NCBI GenBank assembly: GCA_902488815.1
Contig: CABTXP010000023.1
Coordinates: 1-23,657, forward strand
Length of the DNA: 23,657 bases
Source: an uncultured Eubacteriales bacterium
GTDB taxonomy: Bacteria; Bacillota; Clostridia; Tissierellales; Peptoniphilaceae
Direction of reading: 5' to 3'
Shown here one piece after another: positions 1-6,923 of this stretch. Made by a program: the position numbers and the translations under genes. Within the stretch, counting starts at the first letter, position 1. Each line of letters starts with the position of its first letter. The notes beneath the pieces are model-generated. The model ran no database searches, had not been told where the DNA came from, and was given only the letters and a program-made list of their open reading frames with translations.

Positions 1-1364
1 CATTTTTTTATTTCCGCCTTTTCGTGATAATTTTTCAAATATCTTTCTATCTTAACAATGTTTTGGTCAAAGCTTTCAATACAGGATATGCTTTGAAGTA
101 TGTTCTTTAAAAGCTTTAACTGTTGGATGCCGAATCCAAGCAAGTAATTTATATCCATATCTATTAAAAAGTTATCCGCCACATAGTTTAATATATAATT
201 TTCCATTATTGCTATGTCTTCTTTGGAAAGTTTTTCCGTATCAAAGGATTCAATAAAGATTTCACTATACTTGTATCTCACAAAGTTACAAAAGTCTTCA
301 AGCTCCGATGCATAGGAATCTTCTATGGACAACTCGTGTAAAATTTGGAAGAAGAGATACCAGTCGAAGTCGTCGTTAATGACAGGAATTATTGCCCTTC
401 CGATTTTTTCGGTAAAGCTGTCTTGGAAAACAGGTTCTCTTAAAAAAGTAATGGAGTTTCTTATGTCCACCTTTTCTTTTTCCGCCTTTGATACTCTTTC
501 AAATATACTTACAAAACTCTCGCCGTAAGAACTTTCTTTTCTCTTCGACTCTTTTAAGAATAAATACTCCACTATAATGTCCGTGACGTTTTTAAAGTCC
601 AAGACAACGCCTAACTCATCCTTCACCTTTAAAGAATATATGTCGTGAATGATCTTTGACATAAGGGATGTGAGATGGCCCTCGTTTACATTCTCACGGT
701 AGCCGTTCATAAGACCTACCTGATTGTAAAGAAGCATTAGCTGCCTGTCAATCATTGTCAGGTTATCTTTGATGGAATACATTATGTCTCTGAAAAAGTC
801 TTCAGTGATCATGTAGTTGTAGTTTTTATATAAAACGCTGTGATCAATTTCTCCCCAGAACAAATTTACCATGGATTTTATTTGAAGTTCAAACTTGAAC
901 TTTGTCTTAAAGTAGTGGTAGTAGCCGTCTATTTTATAAATTTCAAATCCGTTTCTCTGTATCTGAGGTTGTTTCTCCGACAGTCTCAAATAAATATTCT
1001 CGTCCTTTGAGCTTCTATAGTAGCCGTCCTCACCTTGTATATTAAATTTTCTAAGGAGCTCGTAGTATATGTTCTCCTCGTCTTTTATAAATCTGCATTC
1101 AATTCTTTGACCTATTAAGTCTGAAAGACCCAAGGTTGCCATTTGAGGATCCTTGTAAATTCTGTAAAAATTATTGCGAATTAGTTTTTCTCTAATAGAC
1201 TGTTCCGACTTGACTCTCGACGTGACATTTAAAAAGCCTTCACAATCAGAGAAATTTGATAGGAAAAAGTGATTGAGTTTTTCCGAAATAGCTTCTAAAA
1301 TTTCCAAGTAGTTGTTGCGAAATTCCAAAGCCTCATCTATGAATGAAAAAATTTTGAGTTCCAT
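1..1364 (-). CDS. Divergent RelA/SpoT-domain protein, 3' end cut off by window edge
   Basis: An open frame of 454 codons runs from ATG (1362-1364) to the left edge without a stop; GGAGGT at 1369-1374 gives a good ribosome-binding site. Residues about 45-185 align by eye with small alarmone synthetases of the RelQ/YjbM type: SRVKS at 49-53 followed by SIREKL, DLIGQRIECRF at 82-92, ELQIKS at 159-164 and FWGEIDHSVLYK at 169-180. D82 and E159 match the acidic residues that family uses for Mg2+/catalysis. The substrate loop differs: the usual G-Y-R-S-x-H reads GYYHYF at 147-152, so the tyrosine is kept but Arg, Ser and His are replaced. Residues about 190-454 form an extension with no family I recognise, charged and probably helical, without membrane segments. 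No HD hydrolase domain is seen. Nucleotide pyrophosphokinase activity is inference; the loop changes leave the substrate open. Confidence 0.85.
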   Translation of the reverse strand, partial: MELKIFSFIDEALEFRNNYLEILEAISEKLNHFFLSNFSDCEGFLNVTSRVKSEQSIREKLIRNNFYRIYKDPQMATLGLSDLIGQRIECRFIKDEENIYYELLRKFNIQGEDGYYRSSKDENIYLRLSEKQPQIQRNGFEIYKIDGYYHYFKTKFKFELQIKSMVNLFWGEIDHSVLYKNYNYMITEDFFRDIMYSIKDNLTMIDRQLMLLYNQVGLMNGYRENVNEGHLTSLMSKIIHDIYSLKVKDELGVVLDFKNVTDIIVEYLFLKESKRKESSYGESFVSIFERVSKAEKEKVDIRNSITFLREPVFQDSFTEKIGRAIIPVINDDFDWYLFFQILHELSIEDSYASELEDFCNFVRYKYSEIFIESFDTEKLSKEDIAIMENYILNYVADNFLIDMDINYLLGFGIQQLKLLKNILQSISCIESFDQNIVKIERYLKNYHEKAEIKK

Positions 1365-1380
1365 ATATACCTCCACCACT

Positions 1381-1411
1381 ATTATAACAAGTATTCTACC
1401 TATGTTGTAAA
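1381..1411 (-). promoter_or_regulatory. Probable promoter of the RelA/SpoT-like gene
   Basis: On the minus strand TTTACA (1406-1411) is followed after 19 bases by a perfect TATAAT (1381-1386). The spacing is long, and the start point would fall almost at the ribosome-binding site, giving a leader of only about ten bases. The -35 arm is one half of the 14-bp palindrome at 1406-1419. Confidence 0.4.
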
Positions 1412-1419
1412 ATTTTACA
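1406..1419. promoter_or_regulatory. 14-bp perfect palindrome, candidate operator
   Basis: TGTAAAATTTTACA reads identically on both strands. It lies between two divergent genes, and each arm supplies a TTTACA -35-like hexamer, one per direction. A repressor bound here would block both promoters. The palindrome could also simply be two abutting -35 boxes. I cannot match it to a named regulator. Confidence 0.45.
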
Positions 1420-1442
1420 TCAATAGGCCGTTGTGCTATTAT
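1414..1442 (+). promoter_or_regulatory. Probable glmS promoter
   Basis: TTTACA (1414-1419), a 17-base spacer and TATTAT (1437-1442) differ from the sigma-A consensus by one base in each hexamer. The start point would be near 1449, giving a leader of about 40 bases before the GGAGGT at 1480-1485. Confidence 0.6.
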
Positions 1443-1489
1443 TTAAATGGTAAAATATCAATTTACTTTACTAAACGACGGAGGTTATT

Positions 1490-3313
1490 ATGTGCGGAAT
1501 AGTTGGATTCAGTGGAAATATATCTGCAGAAGAAGTCATAGTCACAGGTCTTAAAAAAATGGAGTACAGAGGTTATGACTCTGCCGGTATTTCCTTAGTA
1601 GATGAAGACGGTAATATAAATACTATAAAGCGTGTCGGCAAACTTGAAAATTTACATGAGGCGTTAAAGGGTTTGGATATTAAATCCACCATTGGCATCG
1701 GCCACACAAGATGGGCGACTCACGGCGAACCCTCTGAGAGAAATGCTCACCCTCAAAATTCAAACGACGGCAATTTTTCAATTGTCCACAACGGCATTAT
1801 AGAAAATTATATTGAATTAAAAGAGATGCTCATTTCAAAGGGCTTTACATTTACTTCAGATACTGATACGGAAATAATTGTCAACTTGCTTCAATACAAT
1901 TACAAAAACAATGTTGAAGAAGCTTTTAAAAAGACTTTGTCTCAGCTTAAGGGACAGTATGCCATAGGCATGGTATCAAAGTATGATACGGACACTCTCT
2001 ATGCTGCAAAATTTGACGCTCCTTTAATTTTAGGCGTGTCAAAGAACGGATACATAATCACAAGTGATGTGGCGTCAATATTAAACTATACAAAGGAATG
2101 TATATACATTGACAACGACGAGTATGCCGTGCTTAAAAGAGATGAGTTTAAAATCTACGACAAGTTAGGCAGAAAGCTTGCCAAAAAAGTTGTGGAAATA
2201 AATTGGAGTGAAGAACAAGCTACAAAAGAAGGCTTCGATCACTTTATGTTAAAGGAAATATTTGAACAACCTACCCTCATTAATCATCTTGTGAGCAATA
2301 AGACTAAGGACGACCTGCCGAATTTGGAACACATGTTTACAAAAGAAGAGCTTAAAAACTTTGACAGCATTTACATTGTAGGATGCGGCACAGCTTTTCA
2401 TGCAGGAGAAGTGGGAAAGTTTTTAATAGAAAACTGGGTGAGTATTCCCGTGACTGCGGAAATAGCATCTGAGTTTAGATACAAGACCAAATTTGTAACT
2501 GACAAGTCCCTTGTAATATTTGTTTCTCAATCGGGAGAAACTGCAGATACAATTGCAGCCCTTAAAGCGGCAAAGGTTAAAGGTGCAACCACTCTTGCAA
2601 TTACAAATGTAGTAGGCTCAAACATAACTCGTGAGGCTGATGTGTCCATATATTGTGATGCGGGACCGGAAATTTCCGTAGCATCTACAAAGGCATACAC
2701 TACTCAATTAGTTGTCTTCTATCTCCTTGCACTTCAAATTGCAAAAGAGTTGGGCACTATGGAAGAGCATGAAATAAAGTCGATTATAAAAGAAATGAAA
2801 CTTTTAAGCGGCAAAATTGAAGTCATACTCTCCAACTTGGACGTATATAAAGAAATTGCACAGACAATAAAGGATAAGGACGCTCTATTCTATATCGGCA
2901 GAGGCTTGGACTACTTTACTGTTAAAGAAGGCGCATTAAAGTTAAAGGAAATAACTTACATCTTTACAGAAGCCTTCCCTGCAGGAGAATTAAAACACGG
3001 CCCATTGGCATTAATAGAAAAAGGAACACCTGTAATTGCAGTTCTTGCTCAACAAAATTTAATTGACAAGACTATTTCAAATATTAAAGAAGTTAAAGCT
3101 CGCGGCGCATATGTAGTGGGTATCGCTCCCTTCGGTGCTGAAAAGATAAAAGACGTTTGTGACGACACAATATTCTTCCCAACCACACACGATTTCTTGA
3201 CGCCTATAACAGCTGCGGTACCTGAACAGTTAATCGCATACTTCACTTCCCTGGCAAAGGGAATAGATGTGGATAAGCCGCGAAATCTTGCAAAGTCCGT
3301 AACAGTTGAATAA
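1490..3313 (+). CDS. glmS: Glutamine--fructose-6-phosphate aminotransferase (isomerizing)
   Basis: GlmS makes glucosamine-6-phosphate from fructose-6-phosphate and glutamine, the first committed step to UDP-GlcNAc and peptidoglycan, in the cytoplasm. At 607 residues it is full length. It begins MCGIVGFSG, giving the N-terminal nucleophile Cys2 once Met is removed. GHTRWATHG and the NTN glutaminase domain fill roughly residues 1-220. Two SIS sugar-isomerase domains follow; the first carries SQSGETADT. The protein ends with the typical KSVTVE. GGAGGT lies five bases before ATG. The gene is alone in its transcript, bounded by a promoter and a terminator. The glmS ribozyme found upstream in many Firmicutes is not visible here. 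Confidence 0.97.
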   Translation: MCGIVGFSGNISAEEVIVTGLKKMEYRGYDSAGISLVDEDGNINTIKRVGKLENLHEALKGLDIKSTIGIGHTRWATHGEPSERNAHPQNSNDGNFSIVHNGIIENYIELKEMLISKGFTFTSDTDTEIIVNLLQYNYKNNVEEAFKKTLSQLKGQYAIGMVSKYDTDTLYAAKFDAPLILGVSKNGYIITSDVASILNYTKECIYIDNDEYAVLKRDEFKIYDKLGRKLAKKVVEINWSEEQATKEGFDHFMLKEIFEQPTLINHLVSNKTKDDLPNLEHMFTKEELKNFDSIYIVGCGTAFHAGEVGKFLIENWVSIPVTAEIASEFRYKTKFVTDKSLVIFVSQSGETADTIAALKAAKVKGATTLAITNVVGSNITREADVSIYCDAGPEISVASTKAYTTQLVVFYLLALQIAKELGTMEEHEIKSIIKEMKLLSGKIEVILSNLDVYKEIAQTIKDKDALFYIGRGLDYFTVKEGALKLKEITYIFTEAFPAGELKHGPLALIEKGTPVIAVLAQQNLIDKTISNIKEVKARGAYVVGIAPFGAEKIKDVCDDTIFFPTTHDFLTPITAAVPEQLIAYFTSLAKGIDVDKPRNLAKSVTVE

Positions 3314-3320
3314 TAAATAC

Positions 3321-3349
3321 AAAAGCAAGGTAATGGCCTTGCTTTTTTT
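3321..3349 (+). terminator. glmS terminator
   Basis: AAAGCAAGG (3322-3330) pairs with CCTTGCTTT (3337-3345) around a short loop, and seven T follow the GC at 3341-3342. It starts eight bases after the glmS stop. Confidence 0.9.
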
Positions 3350-3372
3350 GTGCCTGAGTTTTATTATTAAAA

Positions 3373-3416
3373 TGTAGAAGGAGGGGTGAGCAAGACCCTC
3401 AATCTACAATTTTTTT
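3373..3416 (+). terminator. Second terminator-like hairpin after glmS
   Basis: TGTAGA (3373-3378) pairs with TCTACA (3403-3408). An inner arm GAGGG/CCCTC pairs within it, and seven T follow (3410-3416). No gene lies between this and the glmS terminator, so it is either a backup terminator or the end of a short unrecognised transcript. Confidence 0.6.
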
Positions 3417-3418
3417 GG

Positions 3419-3458
3419 AGAAGCCCGCTATTTATCCAGTAGGGCTTCTATTTTTTTT
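3419..3458 (+). terminator. Third terminator-like hairpin after glmS
   Basis: AGAAGCCC (3419-3426) pairs perfectly with GGGCTTCT (3442-3449) around a 15-base loop, followed by A and eight T. It begins three bases after the T-run of the preceding hairpin and ends about 70 bases before the next gene. Confidence 0.7.
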
Positions 3459-3530
3459 AATTGCATCTTCTTTTGTTTCGCTATCTTTTATATTTAAATA
3501 AAATGATGTAGAATAAAGGCGGAGGTAGTA

Positions 3531-4784
3531 TTGGATACTTTAGATATACTGTTAATTATCATAGCAATAATATGTATTTATTTTTCATATAAACTGACCT
3601 TAATAGAAAGTGCCTATATGTCACTTACCGGTCAAAAAATTAAATCTATTCGCGAGTCGGACAAAGAATTAAAGACATTTGAAAAAAATTTAAAAAATAT
3701 TGACGACATACTTTCCGTATGTCTTTTCGGCGACTTCTTTTTTAACATGCTGTGTGCCGTTTCAATCTCCGTATTACTTTACAGAATAATAGATATATGG
3801 GGACTGCTCCTTGGCACAATTATTTCCACTACGTTTATTGTAGTTATAGGACAAATGCTTCCCAAGAGTATCGGCTCATCCGATTCTTGTGAAATTGCTC
3901 TGAAGGATGCCGGATTTATTAACGCCTTAAAAAATATACTCTATCCCTTCACATTTATTACAGGAAGAATTTCAAATAATATAATAAAACTTTCAGGCAA
4001 GGACATTGATTTAAAAGGACCTCTCATTACTGAAGACAAGTTTAAAGACATGGTTAACTTCAGTTTTAAAGAAGGTATCTTGGGCAAAAACGAACTCGGC
4101 TTTATTGAAAATGTAATGGGATTTTCAGACAGCTATGCAAAGGACATTATGACTCCTCGTACCGACATAGCCGCTCTTGAAATTAACAGCTCCTATGAAG
4201 ATATACTTGAAATTGTAAAGGAAGAAGGTTTTTCAAGGATCCCTGTCTATGAAGAAGACATTGACAACATAGTCGGCATACTTCATATAAAAGATTTATT
4301 CAGATACAGAGGAGCGAAAAGTCTTCGCGACTTTAAGGTTCACTTGAGAAAGCCTTACTACACCTTTGAATACAAAGAAGTCTCCACTCTCTTTACGGAG
4401 ATGAGAAGCAAGAAGACCGGCGTTGCCATCGTAACAGACGAGTACGGCGGCACTGAAGGTATGATTACAATGGAAGACCTTATTGAAAAAATTGTAGGCT
4501 CCATTTCAGATGAGTATGACGAAGATGATGAAGAAGAAATAATAAAAATTGCCGACAACACATACATGGTCGAAGGTACTGTAAACTTAGACGATATAAA
4601 CCATGCCTTGGGCACGGAACTTGAAAGTGAAGAGTATGATACAATTGCCGGGTATTTAATCGAGCATGCGGACAGATTCCCCAAGGCCGGAGAAAAGTTT
4701 ATGATTGACGAAGTTCTCTATATTATAAAAGAGATTTCAAAAAACAGAATAGATAAGGTAATAATCAAATTACTACAAAAATAA
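3531..4784 (+). CDS. HlyC/CorC-family membrane protein (CNNM/DUF21, CBS pair, CorC_HlyC domain)
   Basis: The start is TTG at 3531, chosen because GGAGGT at 3521-3526 sits four bases upstream. Of 417 residues, the N-terminal part is a DUF21/CNNM transmembrane region with hydrophobic stretches near 5-30, 60-85 and 90-112. A CBS pair follows at about 205-322, with IMTPRTDIAALE at 207-217 and the characteristic DEYGGTEGMITMEDL at 303-317. An acidic run at 328-336 leads to a CorC_HlyC C-terminal domain at about 338-417. Relatives are membrane proteins implicated in Mg2+ (or Co2+) homeostasis; older 'hemolysin' labels are not informative. The gene stands alone between terminators. The family is clear; the ion it handles is inference. 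Confidence 0.9.
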   Translation: MDTLDILLIIIAIICIYFSYKLTLIESAYMSLTGQKIKSIRESDKELKTFEKNLKNIDDILSVCLFGDFFFNMLCAVSISVLLYRIIDIWGLLLGTIISTTFIVVIGQMLPKSIGSSDSCEIALKDAGFINALKNILYPFTFITGRISNNIIKLSGKDIDLKGPLITEDKFKDMVNFSFKEGILGKNELGFIENVMGFSDSYAKDIMTPRTDIAALEINSSYEDILEIVKEEGFSRIPVYEEDIDNIVGILHIKDLFRYRGAKSLRDFKVHLRKPYYTFEYKEVSTLFTEMRSKKTGVAIVTDEYGGTEGMITMEDLIEKIVGSISDEYDEDDEEEIIKIADNTYMVEGTVNLDDINHALGTELESEEYDTIAGYLIEHADRFPKAGEKFMIDEVLYIIKEISKNRIDKVIIKLLQK

Positions 4785-4808
4785 CGGCGGGATTTTCCCG
4801 GCGTTTTT
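4785..4808 (+). terminator. Terminator of the CBS-pair membrane protein gene
   Basis: CGGGA (4788-4792) and TCCCG (4796-4800) form a short stem with a three-base loop, extended by CG/CG after one mismatch, and five T follow. It starts directly at the stop codon. Confidence 0.75.
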
Positions 4809-4813
4809 CTATA

Positions 4814-4840
4814 CCCTCACACGCAGAGGGTTTTTATTTT
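4814..4840 (+). terminator. Second plus-strand terminator hairpin
   Basis: CCCTC (4814-4818) pairs with GAGGG (4826-4830), followed by TTTTTATTTT. It backs up the preceding terminator in a convergent zone facing rpmF. Confidence 0.6.
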
Positions 4841-4846
4841 GAGCAT

Positions 4847-4875
4847 AAAAAATAAGCCGTCACCGACGGCTTATA
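4847..4875 (-). terminator. Terminator of the ackA/yceD/rpmF set
   Basis: On the minus strand TAAGCCGTC and GACGGCTTA form a nine-pair stem with a three-base loop, followed by a run of T. It lies directly after the rpmF stop and converges with the plus-strand terminators. Confidence 0.88.
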
Positions 4876-4876
4876 A

Positions 4877-5056
4877 TTAATCTACAGATACAACTTCTTT
4901 GCCTGCATAGTATCCACAACTTGGGCAAACACGATGCGGAAGTTTAGGTTCATGACAATTCGGGCATTCAGTTATAGTAGCTTTGTTAAGTCTGTATGAA
5001 GATGATCTTCTTTTGTTTCTTCTTTGTTTTGAAGTTTTCCTCTTAGGTACTGCCAT
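4877..5056 (-). CDS. rpmF: Ribosomal protein bL32
   Basis: This 59-residue protein starts MAVPKRKTSKQRRNKRRS, the usual bL32 start, and has a zinc ribbon with Cys31, Cys34, Cys44 and Cys47, so it is the zinc-binding form. It is a component of the large ribosomal subunit. The ribosome-binding site GAGGAGGTG lies inside the last codons of yceD, and only two bases separate the yceD stop from the rpmF ATG, which points to translational coupling. The yceD-rpmF pair is conserved across many bacteria. plsX, which often follows rpmF, is absent; a terminator comes directly after. Confidence 0.97.
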   Translation of the reverse strand: MAVPKRKTSKQRRNKRRSSSYRLNKATITECPNCHEPKLPHRVCPSCGYYAGKEVVSVD

Positions 5057-5058
5057 TG

Positions 5059-5580
5059 TTACACCTCCTCATTAAATAGACCCTGTAATTTTTGAAATCT
5101 CGGATCAATTAAATCTTCTCTTTCACAGTTGCAAGGTCCTTCATTTAAATCTTTGCCACACTGTGGACATAATCCCTTACAATCTTCTTTGCAAAGAACT
5201 TTTATAGGAATTGAAGTAATAATTTGGGAAAATACAACATCCTCTATATCCAACTCATTGTCTTCAAGGATAATGTACTCCGTTACCGAATCCTCTTCAA
5301 ATTCTTTCGGTTTTTCTGTAAAAAGCACGTAATTTAAATTAGTGCTCACCTTGTTCAAAAGGTCTTTAAGACACCTTGAACACTCAGCTTCGTACTCATA
5401 GCAAGTGTTTAAATCAAGTAAAAATTCTCCGTTTAAATCGTAAATAACTCCCTCATACTTTATAGGATAAACTAATATTAAATCACTCGTATCGTATTTA
5501 TCAAAAGGTTTTGTTAACTCCCCTTCGATTTTAAAGGATTTATCTTTTGATTCAATGAATGGAGATAAATCAATTTTCAA
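5059..5580 (-). CDS. yceD: DUF177 / YceD family protein
   Basis: The protein belongs to the DUF177 (YceD/YlbN) family, nearly always encoded upstream of rpmF. Work on family members suggests a role in 23S rRNA accumulation or large-subunit assembly, but the biochemistry is not settled. I place the start at TTG 5578-5580, giving 173 residues, because GAGGTGA at 5586-5592 has proper spacing for it; the in-frame GTG at 5587-5589 overlaps that Shine-Dalgarno and would have none of its own. A CSRC motif lies near residues 67-70, followed by a cysteine-rich C-terminal part with CKEDCKGLCPQC, suggesting a metal site. A perfect-consensus promoter overlaps the end of ackA just upstream. Confidence 0.92.
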   Translation of the reverse strand: MKIDLSPFIESKDKSFKIEGELTKPFDKYDTSDLILVYPIKYEGVIYDLNGEFLLDLNTCYEYEAECSRCLKDLLNKVSTNLNYVLFTEKPKEFEEDSVTEYIILEDNELDIEDVVFSQIITSIPIKVLCKEDCKGLCPQCGKDLNEGPCNCEREDLIDPRFQKLQGLFNEEV

Positions 5581-5585
5581 TTCTC

Positions 5586-5592
5586 TCACCTC
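5586..5592 (-). promoter_or_regulatory. Ribosome-binding site that sets the yceD start
   Basis: GAGGTGA on the minus strand, five bases before TTG 5578-5580. The competing GTG start lies inside it, which argues against that start. Confidence 0.65.
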
Positions 5593-5607
5593 AATAAGTC
5601 GAAGTGT

Positions 5608-5636
5608 ATTATATTATTTTTTTATATACTTGTCAA
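5608..5636 (-). promoter_or_regulatory. Perfect-consensus promoter for yceD-rpmF
   Basis: TTGACA (5631-5636), exactly 17 bases, TATAAT (5608-5613) on the minus strand matches the sigma-A consensus in all twelve positions. The ackA stop codon TGA (5633-5635) lies inside the -35 hexamer. The start point is predicted near 5601, leaving a leader of about 20 bases. yceD-rpmF can thus be expressed independently of ackA. Confidence 0.85.
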
Positions 5637-6835
5637 ATAAGCTCTTCTACAATTTTTTTAGTATCTCTTGCAATCATAAGTTCTTCATTAGTAGGAATAA
5701 CCATTACTCTAATTGAAGAGCTGTCAGAGGAAATAATTGATTCCTTACCTCTTTGGTTATTTCTCCACATGTCAAGTTTAATACCTCTATTTTCAAAGCC
5801 TCTCATTATTGCAAGTCTGTTGTTCGGAGAGTTTTCACCTATACCGGCTGTAAATATAATTCCGTCACAGGAATCAATTTCAGTAAGGTATGCACCGATT
5901 GCCTTTTGTACTTCAGTTTCAAATGCTCCAAGTGCAAGTGCCGCTCTTTCATCTCCGTCTGCAGCAGATTCTTCCAAGTCTCTAAAGTCTGAGCTGATAC
6001 CTGAAATTCCAAGTACACCTGACTTTTTGTTAAGTACGTTGTTCATTTTAGAAGGATCAAGTCCTTCTTTTTCCATAATAAATGTAACAATAGCAGGGTC
6101 AATGTCGCCGCTTCTTGTTCCCATGATTAGACCTTCAAGAGGTGTAAAGCCCATTGTAGTGTCCAAGCTCTTGCCGTGACGAATACATGTTACGCTGGCA
6201 CCGTTGCCAAGGTGGCAAGTGATGAAGTTACAACTTTCAAGGGGTTTGCCAATCATTTCCGCAGCTCTTATAGCGACATATTGATGGCTTGTACCGTGGA
6301 AGCCGTATCTTCTGATTCTGTATTTTTCATAGTATTCATATGGTATTGCATAAATATAATTTACCGGTGGAATTGTGTGGTGGAATGCAGTGTCAAAAGC
6401 AGCTACTTGAGGTACTTCAGGCATTAATTCCTTACAAGCGTTAATTCCTATGATGTTCGGCGGATTGTGAAGAGGTGCAAGCTCTACGTTCTTTTCAATA
6501 ACTTTCATAACCTCGTCGTCAATTAAAACTGACTCTGAAAAGTCTTCTCCGCCGTGTACAACTCTGTGTCCTACAGCATTAATTTCTTTTACAGATTTAA
6601 TTGCTCCGATTTCCGGATCTACAATTGATTTGATAACCAAGTCAAGGGCAGATTTGTGGTCAGGTAGTTCAACTTCAATTACCTTCTTTTCCTTATCCTT
6701 AACTTCGTGTTTGATTCTGCTTCCTTCAATCCCTATTCTTTCAACTAAACCCTTGGCAAGGACTTCTTCCTTTTCCATGTCAATTAGTTGATACTTAAGA
6801 GATGAACTTCCGCAATTAATTACAAGTATGTTCAT
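5633..6835 (-). CDS. ackA: Acetate kinase
   Basis: AckA interconverts acetyl phosphate + ADP and acetate + ATP, the substrate-level phosphorylation step of acetate fermentation. The 400 residues match the family length. Active-site residues sit at the positions known from characterised acetate kinases: Asn7 in INCGSSSLKY, Arg91 in GHRVVHGG, Asp148, His180 in YGFHGTSH, Arg241 in MGTRSGD and Glu384 in PTNEE. ATG 6833-6835 is preceded by GGAGG. The partner gene pta is not adjacent. No terminator follows; the stop codon lies in the -35 box of the yceD promoter. The gene is divergent from tmcAL. Confidence 0.98.
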   Translation of the reverse strand: MNILVINCGSSSLKYQLIDMEKEEVLAKGLVERIGIEGSRIKHEVKDKEKKVIEVELPDHKSALDLVIKSIVDPEIGAIKSVKEINAVGHRVVHGGEDFSESVLIDDEVMKVIEKNVELAPLHNPPNIIGINACKELMPEVPQVAAFDTAFHHTIPPVNYIYAIPYEYYEKYRIRRYGFHGTSHQYVAIRAAEMIGKPLESCNFITCHLGNGASVTCIRHGKSLDTTMGFTPLEGLIMGTRSGDIDPAIVTFIMEKEGLDPSKMNNVLNKKSGVLGISGISSDFRDLEESAADGDERAALALGAFETEVQKAIGAYLTEIDSCDGIIFTAGIGENSPNNRLAIMRGFENRGIKLDMWRNNQRGKESIISSDSSSIRVMVIPTNEELMIARDTKKIVEELI

Positions 6836-6854
6836 TTTTTCCTCCGTTTTACAA

Positions 6855-6860
6855 ATTATA
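6855..6860 (-). promoter_or_regulatory. Possible ackA -10 box
   Basis: A perfect TATAAT on the minus strand lies about 20 bases upstream of the ackA start, but no convincing -35 hexamer stands at 16-18 bases. A factor-dependent or weak promoter is possible. Confidence 0.3.
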
Positions 6861-6923
6861 GCTTATACATTAAACTAAGGTCTATGATATACTATTTGCT
6901 AAAGTTTTTCAATCGAGGTAGGT

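Noticed and set aside
325..528. 67-codon plus-strand open frame near the left edge
   Set aside because: It is antisense to the RelA/SpoT-like gene, which reads without interruption through the region.
1365..1489. glmS ribozyme upstream of glmS
   Set aside because: The gap is only 125 bases and is largely taken up by divergent promoters. I see neither the conserved ribozyme core nor space for its usual length.
4358..4684. 108-codon minus-strand open frame
   Set aside because: It is antisense to the CBS-pair protein gene, with serine runs mirroring the acidic codons on the coding strand.
5604..6179. 191-codon open frame on the plus strand
   Set aside because: It lies antisense to ackA, is rich in Ser, Leu and Ile as expected from a shadow frame, and has no ribosome-binding site.
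6836..6923. Clear promoters for both ackA and tmcAL
   Set aside because: Only a -10 for ackA is convincing. For tmcAL, TATACT or TATGAT can be seen but no -35 at proper spacing.
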